Of a DNA stretch of 64,000 bases, positions 16,980-25,115 are shown piece by piece. The DNA comes from Pseudomonas fluorescens (GTDB lineage: Bacteria > Pseudomonadota > Gammaproteobacteria > Pseudomonadales > Pseudomonadaceae): the NCBI RefSeq assembly GCF_001307275.1, contig NZ_CP012831.1, positions 5,386,501 to 5,450,500 of the forward strand, written 5' to 3'. The position numbers and the translations under genes are program-made. The notes below the pieces were generated by a model. That model was given only the letters and a program-made list of their open reading frames with translations, had not been told where the DNA came from and searched no databases. How positions within the stretch are numbered: position 1 is the stretch's first letter; each line of letters starts with the position of its first letter.

Positions 16980-18368
16980 TCATGCGTTCAATAGGGCGAC
17001 GATGGCGGGCACCGTCAGTACAGCGGTGTAATACCCCATGAATTGCACGCCGATGTTGAAGCCAAGGAAGCGCGATAGAAAACCACCCAGCAGGCCGACG
17101 GTGACAATGACCAGTAAGCCGAGTGCTCCGCCCTCCCAGATGCCGATCACCAGAATCAGGCCGACAAACGTCGAGATCACCGCTTCGTGACTGATTTTGC
17201 GTGAGACGAAGGACGCTGCCCGGTGGGCGTAATTCATCGTGAAGGGATAGGCAATGAGGATCGCCACGATCACCGCCAGCATCCCATAACCCAGAAACTC
17301 CCACGTGCTGAGCAGGGTATGGAGGTTGTTGACCTGCCCGGTGGCGGTGTCAACGCTGAAGCGAGGTGGGGCGTTGAACAGCGGTGCGGCCGGCCCTGCG
17401 GCGACCGGACTCAACGGCAAGCCAAACGCGATCAACGGGATCAAGGCTTCAGCGATGTATGTCGCTTCAGTGACGCCGTTACGGGCCGTGATCACCGTTG
17501 TCAGCCGATGGTAGACATGCTTGACCCGTGACCCGACGAGTTCGCCCATGATCACGGTCATCGCAACGGGGCTGAAGACGAACGTTGCACTGGAGATAAT
17601 GGCTGTGATCGCAGTCCACAGGCTTTGTTTGCTGTCCAGCACCTTGAGCGGGTTGGGGAAAAAACCGCCCCAGCTTTTAACATCCGCAGACAGCGAGAAG
17701 GTGCGCACCTGCTGGCGTCTCATCGTCTCCCGTTCAGCGGGGGCGAGCATTGAAAATAGCGCGGCAATCAGCGGGCCAATGGCGATACCGAGGAAATAGC
17801 TGACGCTCAGCTTGACGCCGTATTGTCCGGTGATGCTTTGCAGACCGACGATGACCATCACGAAGGGGACAAGCGCGAGCACCGCCGCAAGTCGCCCCTT
17901 GGAAAACCATGCAATGGCGATCGCAGCGAGCAGGAAAACCCATGGGGCGGCGCGTTTGATCGTGTCGCCAAAAGGCGCAAGCATCACGGCGAAAAGCACC
18001 GCCGTGGGGACTGCGATCAGCGCCGCGATAACCGCGCCTGAAATCATCTTGCGCAGGGCGACGTGCGGTACACCCAGATTGCGCAGGAAGTTGGCCTCGC
18101 GCATCAGGGGCGTTGCCAGGGTGTCGCCGGGGATGCCGAGTAATGCCGTGGGCACGGCGTGAGTCATGTGTTTGGCCACTGCACCTGCGAGAAAGAACGT
18201 CAGGACACCGGGCGCAGGTACACCCAACAGCACCACGAGCAATGTGAGTGGGGCGAGGGTGGTGGTTTCATCGCTGCCCGAAATGAGGCCAATCCCGGCG
18301 AAGATCACTGCACCTAATATGCCCATCCCGAACGCAATGAGAATCTGCTCCAACAGGGGTGTCATCAT
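16980..18368 (-). CDS. TctA-family large permease (tripartite tricarboxylate transporter type)
   Basis: This 462-residue, strongly hydrophobic protein has about 11-12 TM helices. It shows TctA hallmarks: F-G-x-x-x-G-x-x-x-P-G near the N-terminus in altered form, G-I-P-G-D-T-L-A-T-P-L-M, G-V-T-E-A-T-Y-I-A-E-A and a second G-F-L-S-R-F-L-G-F half. Its start overlaps the stop of the upstream 2-TM gene by four bases (ATGA), implying translational coupling. No TctC-type periplasmic binding protein is nearby. In the context of HMG-CoA reductase and lyase, the likely cargo is mevalonate. Confidence 0.88.
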   Translation of the reverse strand: MMTPLLEQILIAFGMGILGAVIFAGIGLISGSDETTTLAPLTLLVVLLGVPAPGVLTFFLAGAVAKHMTHAVPTALLGIPGDTLATPLMREANFLRNLGVPHVALRKMISGAVIAALIAVPTAVLFAVMLAPFGDTIKRAAPWVFLLAAIAIAWFSKGRLAAVLALVPFVMVIVGLQSITGQYGVKLSVSYFLGIAIGPLIAALFSMLAPAERETMRRQQVRTFSLSADVKSWGGFFPNPLKVLDSKQSLWTAITAIISSATFVFSPVAMTVIMGELVGSRVKHVYHRLTTVITARNGVTEATYIAEALIPLIAFGLPLSPVAAGPAAPLFNAPPRFSVDTATGQVNNLHTLLSTWEFLGYGMLAVIVAILIAYPFTMNYAHRAASFVSRKISHEAVISTFVGLILVIGIWEGGALGLLVIVTVGLLGGFLSRFLGFNIGVQFMGYYTAVLTVPAIVALLNA

Positions 18369-18841
18369 GACCGGCCACCGTTGGCCCGGATCGGAGCGAC
18401 CGGGGCTACCGTTGCGTCCTTTTGAGCGTTAGCGGGGCGGGTGAGGTTTGTCTCGTACTCTGCAAACACCTCATAAAGATCCATTTCACGCAGTTCAGCG
18501 AGTGTTTCTGCGGGTAGATCCGACAGGCTTCCAAGGTCTCCGAACTCGTCCTGCAATTCCGATAAAACCTTTGCTCGCCACGCAGGATCTGCCTGGTGCT
18601 CTACCACATTGCGGTTGGGTTTGAAGAGCTTTGCACTGATGGTTCCCCCCACCAGGCAGCCGACGATGCCCACCAGCATGGCGTAGGCCTTGGCCATTTG
18701 GACATTGTCTACCCACCCCACGAGCAGGTGTTTGGCCAAGAAAAAAGCACCCAGGCTAACGGATGCGCCTATGGCAATGGCGTAAATCAGGTGACGACCG
18801 TTTACGGTGTCACCCCATAACTCATAGAGATCGGATTTCAA
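18365..18841 (-). CDS. Small 2-TM membrane protein, probable partner of the TctA-like permease
   Basis: The long open frame here extends back into the lyase gene, but only the part after a strong GGAGGAATCC and a TTG at 18841 looks real. The product starts (M)-K-S-D-L-Y-E-L-W-G-D-T and has 158 residues. Two TM helices lie at about residues 18-38 and 50-68. A cytosolic acidic tail follows, with repeated L-x-E-L segments. TctB partners normally have four TM helices, so this is an unusual small subunit or an unrelated accessory protein. It ends ATGA-overlapped with the permease. Confidence 0.75.
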   Translation of the reverse strand: MKSDLYELWGDTVNGRHLIYAIAIGASVSLGAFFLAKHLLVGWVDNVQMAKAYAMLVGIVGCLVGGTISAKLFKPNRNVVEHQADPAWRAKVLSELQDEFGDLGSLSDLPAETLAELREMDLYEVFAEYETNLTRPANAQKDATVAPVAPIRANGGRS

Positions 18842-18902
18842 GGATTCCTCCTGCTGCCCTTGCGAGCTTTTATTGTTATGAACATCAAGGAATGTAGCGG
18901 AG

Positions 18903-19823
18903 TCAGGCCTCTCGTCGTCGTTTCGCCAAGAGCGCCCGTGCAACTCTGGACGCCGTTTCTCGACCCAGATGAGCGTCAATGAACTCCCCGGCGTCAACGA
19001 CGGCATCCAGGTCGACGCCGTGTTTGATCCCCAGGCCATCCAGCAGATAAAGCACATCTTCAGTGGCCACGTTTCCGGTCGCGCCAGGGGAGTAGGGGCA
19101 ACCACCCAGCCCGGCCACGGAACTGTCGAACACACGAACACCCATCCCCAGAGCGGTATGGATGTTGGCAATCGCCATTCCATAAGTGTCATGGAAATGA
19201 CCTGCCAAGGCGTTCACTGGAACCACCCGGGTACAGGCGTCCAGCAACGCTTTGGTGGCCGCGGGCGTTCCTGTTCCAATGGTGTCGCCCAAGCTGATTT
19301 CGTAGCAGCCCATCCCATAGAGAGCGGCACTCACGGCAGCCACCGTTTCAGGTTTAACGTGACCTGTGAACGGGCAACCCATCACGCACGAGACATAGCC
19401 TCGCACCCTGACGTCGGCATCCCGGGCGCGCACCATGACTGCCTCAAAGCGCTCGAGGCTCTCGGCTATGGAGCAATTGATGTTCTTTTGAGAGAACGCC
19501 TCGGAAGCGGCGGCGAATACCGCCACCTCGCGGCAACCCGCTGCCAGCGCTTCCTCCAGTCCGCGAGCGTTCGGGACGAGCGCGGTCCAGGTGACATCCG
19601 GCAGGTCCGGCAACGCTTTAAAGACGTCACCTGATCCTGCCATGTGCGGCACCCATCGTTCTGAGACAAATGCACCGGCTTCGAGTGTCCGCAGGCCCGC
19701 ATTGGCGAGTTTTTTAAGCAACTCGACTCGTATGGCGGGGGCGAGCGTCCGGTTCTCGTTTTGCAAGCCGTCGCGGGCACCGACTTCCACCAATCGAACG
19801 GACAGGTCGAGATGGCTATTCAT
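18903..19823 (-). CDS. mvaB: Hydroxymethylglutaryl-CoA lyase
   Basis: The start at 19823 (M-N-S-H-L-D-L) overlaps the reductase stop as TGATG. The 306-residue TIM barrel has E-V-G-A-R-D-G-L-Q-N at the N-terminus (Asp18), G-H-F-H-D-T (His ligands near 209-211) and the family signature S-V-A-G-L-G-G-C-P-Y, with active-site Cys242, followed by P-G-A-T-G-N. The enzyme splits HMG-CoA into acetyl-CoA and acetoacetate. It lies directly after HMG-CoA reductase, as in the Pseudomonas mevalonii mvaAB operon, so mevalonate degradation is well supported. Confidence 0.96.
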   Translation of the reverse strand: MNSHLDLSVRLVEVGARDGLQNENRTLAPAIRVELLKKLANAGLRTLEAGAFVSERWVPHMAGSGDVFKALPDLPDVTWTALVPNARGLEEALAAGCREVAVFAAASEAFSQKNINCSIAESLERFEAVMVRARDADVRVRGYVSCVMGCPFTGHVKPETVAAVSAALYGMGCYEISLGDTIGTGTPAATKALLDACTRVVPVNALAGHFHDTYGMAIANIHTALGMGVRVFDSSVAGLGGCPYSPGATGNVATEDVLYLLDGLGIKHGVDLDAVVDAGEFIDAHLGRETASRVARALLAKRRREA

Positions 19824-21109
19824 CACTCGGCCCGCTTTTGCTTGAGAAGCTCCGCCGCTTTGTCGGAGCGAACGTCGCGTGCATCGACCATCTCTTTGAC
19901 CAGCCAAGTCACTTCATCGCCTTTCGCGCCGGCTGACAGTGCAATATTTCGTGCATGCAGCGCCATGTGGCCACGCTGGATGCCTTCCGTAGAAAGGGCT
20001 CTCAAAGCTCCGAGGTTTTGTGCCAAGCCGACGGCGACGGCGATTTCAGCGAGTTCCTGAGCGGTTTTCACCCCCAGAATGCGCAAGGAAAGTTGCGCCA
20101 GTGGGTGGGCTTTCGTGGCACCGCCGACCAGTCCGACAGGCATCGGCATTTCGAGAGTGCCCACCAGATTCCCTTTGCTGTCTTTTTCCCACGTTGTCAG
20201 CGAGCCGTAGTGTCCATCGCGGCAAGCGTAGGCGTGAGCCCCCGCTTCCACTGCGCGCCAGTCGTTACCTGTGGCGACGATCAGCGGGTCAATCCCATTC
20301 ATGATGCCCTTGTTGTGGGTCGCGGCACGGTAGGGGTCGATGACGGCAAAGTTGTAGGCGTCGAGAATGCCTTCGATCACGTCCTCACCTTTATAAGCGC
20401 CAGTGGTGAGCAACGCTGGGGCAATACGGACCTGGGCACGGGCCAGGCGCAAGTCGGCGAGGTTCGAGAGAATGCGCAGGCGTACCTTCCCGCCGGTGAT
20501 TTCCTCCATCAACGGGGCGACGGCTTCTGCCATCGTGTTCACGGTATTGGCACCCATCGCGTCACGCACGTCCACGATCAAGTGAGCCACGAGCATGGGG
20601 CCTCTCGGGCTTTGAGCAAAGGTGTGGACTTCGATATCCCGGCAACCGCCCCCTAGCTTATTGAGCAATTGATCCTTGCGGTTTGCCAATTCAATGATGT
20701 CGTCTTTGTGACGCAGGAGGCTGAGCCGGGCATTGAAGGGGTCTTCAATGTCTACGATCTGAACTTGTGCGCGCATCAGCGGTTGAGAACTGGACGTCAG
20801 GAATCCACCCGCGTCCCGGGCAAGCTTGGCCATGAAAGAGGCAGCGGCAACGACTGAAGGCTCTTCCACGACCAGCGGGACAATGACGTCTCGGCCATTG
20901 ATCTGGAAATTGCTGGCGACGGCGTACGGTAATTCGAACTTGCCTATCACGTTTTCGATCATGCCATCAGCCATTTCGAGCGGGAGCGCGCCTTCGTCGC
21001 TAAGCAGGGCCACGTCAGCGGCCGGGAGGTTGAGCAGGTCTTGAAGGTGATTGAGGCGCTCGGCAGGCGTCAGGCTGCGAAAATTGGGAAGGCGAGAGTC
21101 GATGCTCAT
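19823..21109 (-). CDS. mvaA: Class II (degradative) HMG-CoA reductase
   Basis: The protein is 428 residues. The catalytic residues I know for the P. mevalonii class II enzyme fall at exactly the same numbers here: Glu83 (V-V-E-E-P-S-V), Lys267 (T-H-N-K-G), Asp283 (G-N-D-W) and His381 (G-H-M-A-L-H). In P. mevalonii the enzyme runs oxidatively, turning mevalonate into HMG-CoA with NAD. It is the first gene of the operon reductase, lyase, 2-TM protein, permease, lactonase. A 133-bp intergenic region with palindromic GGTACAG/CTGTACC boxes separates it from a divergent MocR regulator. Confidence 0.97.
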   Translation of the reverse strand: MSIDSRLPNFRSLTPAERLNHLQDLLNLPAADVALLSDEGALPLEMADGMIENVIGKFELPYAVASNFQINGRDVIVPLVVEEPSVVAAASFMAKLARDAGGFLTSSSQPLMRAQVQIVDIEDPFNARLSLLRHKDDIIELANRKDQLLNKLGGGCRDIEVHTFAQSPRGPMLVAHLIVDVRDAMGANTVNTMAEAVAPLMEEITGGKVRLRILSNLADLRLARAQVRIAPALLTTGAYKGEDVIEGILDAYNFAVIDPYRAATHNKGIMNGIDPLIVATGNDWRAVEAGAHAYACRDGHYGSLTTWEKDSKGNLVGTLEMPMPVGLVGGATKAHPLAQLSLRILGVKTAQELAEIAVAVGLAQNLGALRALSTEGIQRGHMALHARNIALSAGAKGDEVTWLVKEMVDARDVRSDKAAELLKQKRAE

Positions 21110-21177
21110 CTGGAAATCCTGTCGCGGTTGTTGTTTTAAGTTGCAGCCACACTATTCCGCTCTGTGCCTGTAAAGAA

Positions 21178-21212
21178 GGTACAGTTTGGACAGACAGTAC
21201 CTAAGCTGTACC
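21178..21212. promoter_or_regulatory. Operator-like repeats between mvaA and the MocR gene
   Basis: GGTACAG (21178-21184) and CTGTACC (21206-21212) form a perfect 7-bp inverted repeat. A related CAGTACC lies between them at 21195-21201. MocR/PdxR-type regulators typically bind such repeated boxes in divergent promoters. The site lies 70 bp from the mvaA start and 31 bp from the regulator start. Confidence 0.7.
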
Positions 21213-21242
21213 CTTGTTGCTGGCACTGGAGGGATTCTCAGC

Positions 21243-22637
21243 ATGAGCAGAATGACCTTGGCTCAGCAGCTCACCGCTTCGTTGGCAGCCCAGATTGACG
21301 ACGGCACTTATCGCGTGGGCGACCGTTTGCCGTCACTTCGTGAATGCATGCGTTTGTTGGGCCATTCAAAAAATACGGTCATCACGGCGTATGAAGCGCT
21401 GGCCTCTCAAGGCTTGGTTGAAGCCAGGCATGGGCAGGGGTTTTTCGTCAAACAAGGCACCTGCGGTCACTACGAACCCGAGGAACCGCCGCCCTATGCC
21501 AGGGCGATGGATACCATTTGGCTAATGCGCCAGCAATTCGTCCGTGAGCCTGGGCATTCGCCTCTTGGGGAAGGATTCCCTCCCGTAGAGTGGTTAATGG
21601 ACATGCGCCTGGACAAGTTCACCCGGCAAATCATGCGGATGGGCGTTACCACGCTGTTCAGGTACGGAAATCGGCTGGGCAATGCCAGCCTGCGCCAGCA
21701 TCTGGTGCAAAAATTGGCGTCTTACGCCATTAGCGCGAATCCTCGGCAAATCGTCACGACTCACGGTGCAAATCATGGGCTGGACCTGATCATCCGACGC
21801 TTCCTTGCGTCGGGGGACACGGTACTTGTCGAGGATCCAGGCTATTACCCTTTGTTTGGCAAGCTGCAATTGCAGGGGGCTCGAATGCTGTCCGTGCCGC
21901 GTCTGCCCGATGGCCCGGATCTTGATGCGCTAGAAGCACACCTGCGCCTGCATAAACCGAAACTGTTTTTCATACAGTCCGTTGGCCATAACCCGACAGG
22001 GTCTGACATTTCGCCGGGTAAGGCGCATCGACTGGTTCAATTGGCACAGGAGCATGATTTCATTTTGGTGGACGATGACGCGTTGGCTGATTTCAAGCCC
22101 GCCGCAGCCATCAGAGTGTCGGCATTGGACCAACTGAAGCGTTCGCTGTACGTGGGGAGCTTTTCGAAATCCGTTTCCGCAGCCCTGAGAGTGGGGTTCA
22201 TCGCGGGCAGCAAGGAGGTTATCGATGAGTTGGGCGACCTGAAAATGTTGCTGCACACCAGTTCTTCTGAGCTTTGCGAGCGAACGGTCGACGTGGTGTT
22301 AATGGAGGGGCATTTCCTCAGGCACTTGATTCGGCTTCAGGAGCGGGTCAAATCGGCTACCGCCGCAGCGTTGCAAATGCTGGATGAGATGGGGGCCGAG
22401 GTGTTCTGTCGTCCTGAGCAGAGCCTGTATTTATGGGCCAGGTTTGCTCATTTCGACGATGCCAGGGAGTTGACCCGGCTGCTGTTGCCGAAGGGTTTCA
22501 TGATCGCTCCCGGGCACATTTTTTCGCCTGAGCAATCGCGTATCAATCCATGGACGAGACTCAATGTGGCTTATCTGAACGACCCGGTCTTCAAGTCCAC
22601 GTTGCAACAATGGGCGGTGGATGGCGGGGGGCGTTGA
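21243..22637 (+). CDS. MocR-family regulator (GntR HTH plus aminotransferase-fold domain)
   Basis: I chose the ATG at 21243, preceded by GGAGGG. The 464-residue protein has a GntR winged HTH at residues 5-70 (G-D-R-L-P-S-L-R, S-K-N-T-V-I-T-A-Y-E-A-L) and a fold-type I aminotransferase domain. The latter has V-G-H-N-P-T-G, a V-D-D-D-A segment and the PLP-lysine motif S-F-S-K (Lys309). MocR proteins sense PLP or PLP adducts. Here the regulator is divergent from the mevalonate operon, so it probably controls it, which is an unexpected pairing for this family. Confidence 0.93.
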   Translation: MSRMTLAQQLTASLAAQIDDGTYRVGDRLPSLRECMRLLGHSKNTVITAYEALASQGLVEARHGQGFFVKQGTCGHYEPEEPPPYARAMDTIWLMRQQFVREPGHSPLGEGFPPVEWLMDMRLDKFTRQIMRMGVTTLFRYGNRLGNASLRQHLVQKLASYAISANPRQIVTTHGANHGLDLIIRRFLASGDTVLVEDPGYYPLFGKLQLQGARMLSVPRLPDGPDLDALEAHLRLHKPKLFFIQSVGHNPTGSDISPGKAHRLVQLAQEHDFILVDDDALADFKPAAAIRVSALDQLKRSLYVGSFSKSVSAALRVGFIAGSKEVIDELGDLKMLLHTSSSELCERTVDVVLMEGHFLRHLIRLQERVKSATAAALQMLDEMGAEVFCRPEQSLYLWARFAHFDDARELTRLLLPKGFMIAPGHIFSPEQSRINPWTRLNVAYLNDPVFKSTLQQWAVDGGGR

Positions 22638-22727
22638 TGAGTGCTCCAAAGCCTGCCGGACCCGCGAAGCCAAGCCCCGGCGAGCGCGGTGCAATCCATC
22701 CACCGACTGACCCCCTGACCCACCGGT

Positions 22728-24494
22728 TCAGCGCACGCGATCACGGCTTTGCGCGGCCAGGTCCAGGGCCTTTTGCATGTCCAGCCGCGCCGAGCGGCCG
22801 ACGTCTTTGTCATTGAGTTGGTAGCGACGCTCCGACGGCAGGATGGGCGCGGTGAGGTCTTCGGCGTCCATCTGTTCGAAGTCGTGGTTGTCGCCGATGG
22901 TCATGGCGCTGCGGCGTAGCAGCATGCGCAACTGCTCGGGTTGCAGTTGCGGGTTGATGGACAGCATCGCCGCCAGCAGGCCCGCGACCATGGGCGTGGC
23001 GTAGGACGTGCCGCAATGCACTGCGCCTTGCTGGCCGGCGTTGGTTGTCGAGGCGTGGGCGCAAGCGGCGGCGGTGATGTCGACGCGCATGTCGATGTTC
23101 GAGGAGCTGCGCTTGACCGCATAGGCCGGGTCGTCGACGGCGACGCCGGTGCGTTCGCTGCGCTGGTGCCCGCCGACCACCAGCAATTGCTCGGTGATGA
23201 AGGAGGAGGGCAGGCGGTATTCGTCACTGCCCGAGAACGAGGAGCCATTGCCGGCGGAGTTCACTACGATCACGTCGGGATGTTCCTTGCGCAGCCAGAG
23301 GAAGAACTCTTCCAGCAGTTCTTCGTAGCCGCCCATGGCCAGGCCCGAGCGCAGCAGCGAGTCGACGTCATCGCCTTTGATGTCTTTGGCGCCGACGCGA
23401 TGGATGCCCCAACTCCAATTGAGCACGCGCACGCCATCTTCCACGAGGTTGACTGAGGCGGCGATTTTGGCGGTGATCCCGGCATCGGAATTACGTTCGA
23501 CGATGACCTCGAAGCCACCGCTGGCCTTGTCCAGGCCTCGGAGCAAACCGGTGTTGCCACTGTCGTCCCAGCGTGCGGCGAGGATGCCGGCGACGGTTGT
23601 GCCGTGGTTGTCCGGTTTGTCCGCATCACGGGCGTAGACGCAGGTGCGCGGTGGTGAGCAAGCACCGAGGTAGTCCGCGAAATCCGTCGTGTCGAAATCC
23701 ACATCGCGCTCGATCAGGCCGATGCGCACCGGTTGCGGCTGGATGGGCGGCTGTCGCCCGGGGATGCGTCGTTGGTAATAATTCACCGCGTCGAGAAAGC
23801 GATTCGCGGCCCATTCGTCAGAGTCCAGGGCCGGTTTCTTCGGCTCTTCAGGCTGGGCAGGGGCCTGCTCGCTTTCTTCGGCCGAGGACTCCTCGGTGAC
23901 CACGGCATCCACGCTGGTCTCGCTGCCCAGACGCAGGACCAAGGCGTCACGCTGCACCAGATCCTTGGCCGGCAGACGAAGTTGGTACAGGTTCAGCGGC
24001 GCGATGCTACCGACCACTTTCGCTCCGTATTTCTGGGCCAGCCGCTCGGCTTCCTGACGACCATCACGGTCTTCCTCGATCAGCACGCTGACCAGGTCGA
24101 CGTAGGTGGTCAGGCCGTCCATGTTCTTCGCCACTTCGTCCGGCCCGGCGGCCAGCACATGACTGTTGCGCAAGGTCAGCCAGGCGGCATTGCTGGTGCG
24201 GGGGCCGTCTTCCAGCCAGAGCGGGCCACTCTGGTAATCGGTGCTGTCCAGGCGCAAGCGCAGGTTTGCCCCTTCACGCTGGACCGTGTCTGCGGGTAGT
24301 GCCTTTGCGCCCAACTTGAGTTGTGGCGTTGCGTCGCCCAGCCCGCGCGCTGTCAGGCACCAGTCCTGATGCTGGCTTTGCAGCAGGTCGCCACAGCGTT
24401 TCAGGCTTTCCAGGCGCAGAGGTTCCGGCGCAGCGGTTGCCGTGCCGGCAGCCAGGGTGAACAAGGTCGCGAGGGCAGTGGGTCGTAGGAGCAT
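22728..24494 (-). CDS. Exported subtilase-family (S8) serine protease
   Basis: The ATG at 24494 opens a signal peptide (M-L-L-R-P-T-A-L..T-A-T-A-A). The 588-residue protein has about 230 N-terminal residues of unknown fold, including an acidic Glu/Pro-rich linker near 200-225, and then an S8 domain. His297 (N-H-G-T-T-V-A-G), oxyanion Asn415 (N-S-A-G-N-G) and Ser497 (G-T-S-Y-A-T-P-M) are present. At the first triad position the strand reads I-G-L-I-E-R-D, so Glu262 aligns where Asp normally sits, with Asp264 two residues on. Expected location is periplasm or outside. Function unknown. Confidence 0.9.
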   Translation of the reverse strand: MLLRPTALATLFTLAAGTATAAPEPLRLESLKRCGDLLQSQHQDWCLTARGLGDATPQLKLGAKALPADTVQREGANLRLRLDSTDYQSGPLWLEDGPRTSNAAWLTLRNSHVLAAGPDEVAKNMDGLTTYVDLVSVLIEEDRDGRQEAERLAQKYGAKVVGSIAPLNLYQLRLPAKDLVQRDALVLRLGSETSVDAVVTEESSAEESEQAPAQPEEPKKPALDSDEWAANRFLDAVNYYQRRIPGRQPPIQPQPVRIGLIERDVDFDTTDFADYLGACSPPRTCVYARDADKPDNHGTTVAGILAARWDDSGNTGLLRGLDKASGGFEVIVERNSDAGITAKIAASVNLVEDGVRVLNWSWGIHRVGAKDIKGDDVDSLLRSGLAMGGYEELLEEFFLWLRKEHPDVIVVNSAGNGSSFSGSDEYRLPSSFITEQLLVVGGHQRSERTGVAVDDPAYAVKRSSSNIDMRVDITAAACAHASTTNAGQQGAVHCGTSYATPMVAGLLAAMLSINPQLQPEQLRMLLRRSAMTIGDNHDFEQMDAEDLTAPILPSERRYQLNDKDVGRSARLDMQKALDLAAQSRDRVR

Positions 24495-24588
24495 GGGCCA
24501 GGTTTCTTTGTCGAGGGTCCTGTTGCTCCGACTGCTACGGTGTTCGCTTCGTTCAGCGGGAGAACGGTGTTCGGCGAATACATCTTCT

Positions 24589-24702
24589 TCAGAAACTCTC
24601 GAGGTGGTCGAAATTGGCCAGCGTCTGCGACATCGACAGCGTGCCCTCATGGCGGTAGGGGTAAGTTTCTTTCACCCCGCTGGCGTTACACGCATCCCAC
24701 AT
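24589..24702 (-). CDS. Short ORF, possible gene-end fragment
   Basis: A 37-residue reading frame (ATG at 24702, stop at 24589) encodes an aromatic and charged peptide with P-Y-R-H-E-G-T-L-S-M and N-F-D-H-L-E-S-F. Its composition looks protein-like rather than random. It overlaps the 3' end of the 24686-24979 gene by 17 bp and has no obvious ribosome-binding site. It may be a small protein or the frameshifted tail of a decayed gene. I do not recognise it. Confidence 0.3.
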   Translation of the reverse strand: MWDACNASGVKETYPYRHEGTLSMSQTLANFDHLESF

Positions 24703-24979
24703 GAACGCGATACCTGATATCCCGATCAAAGTGGTCTTCCGGGTTCTCATAAGCTTCTAGTGTTTCCAAGAACCCTGTCCGCTCAAGACTCGTCAAATCC
24801 TCAAGGGTCCAATCGAAGGGGAAGTCGCTGGAAAAGCTCTCGCCTTGATATTCAACCCATTGAAACACCGGGAAGGGCAGGTAACCGAGCCACTCTGATC
24901 GATAGGTGATCTCGTCGGATTCGCTACTCGTCACCACGGCGCGGATCTTGTTCTTGATGGCTGCTTGGCGTTCATCCAT
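24686..24979 (-). CDS. Small acidic protein of unknown function
   Basis: This 97-residue, acidic and aromatic-rich soluble protein (S-E-W-L-G-Y-L-P-F-P-V-F-Q-W-V-E-Y near the middle) has no signal peptide and no TM helix. Size and composition resemble bacterial immunity proteins. An overlapping coding-like fragment lies just upstream on the same strand (24931-25112), so this may be the surviving partner of a decayed toxin gene. The ribosome-binding site is weak. The functional reading is speculative. Confidence 0.5.
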   Translation of the reverse strand: MDERQAAIKNKIRAVVTSSESDEITYRSEWLGYLPFPVFQWVEYQGESFSSDFPFDWTLEDLTSLERTGFLETLEAYENPEDHFDRDIRYRVHVGCV

Positions 24980-25112
24980 GGTGTTTCGATCCGTAACTCG
25001 GGGTTGGGCTGGAGGGTTTGGATGTAATAGCGCTCACCCATGCGTTCCTTGCGGTTCAAGGGCGTATTTTGCCTCGAAAAGCCAAACGCAGCACATCCTG
25101 ATTCTGCCGCTG
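24931..25112 (-). pseudogene. Possible C-terminal remnant of a larger gene
   Basis: Between arsH and the 97-residue gene a reverse-strand frame without a good start reads ..F-G-F-S-R-Q-N-T-P-L-N-R-K-E-R-M-G-E-R-Y-Y-I-Q.. and ends P-E-L-R-I-E-T-P-W plus about 13 residues (stop at 24931). It looks like the tail of a protein whose body is missing. It overlaps the start of the downstream gene in another frame. I cannot name the parent family. Confidence 0.3.
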
Positions 25113-25115
25113 CGC

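Noticed and set aside
18842..19192. Upstream extension of the 2-TM protein into the lyase gene
   Set aside because: The extension is the lyase gene in another frame. A strong ribosome-binding site and TTG at 18841 define a better start.
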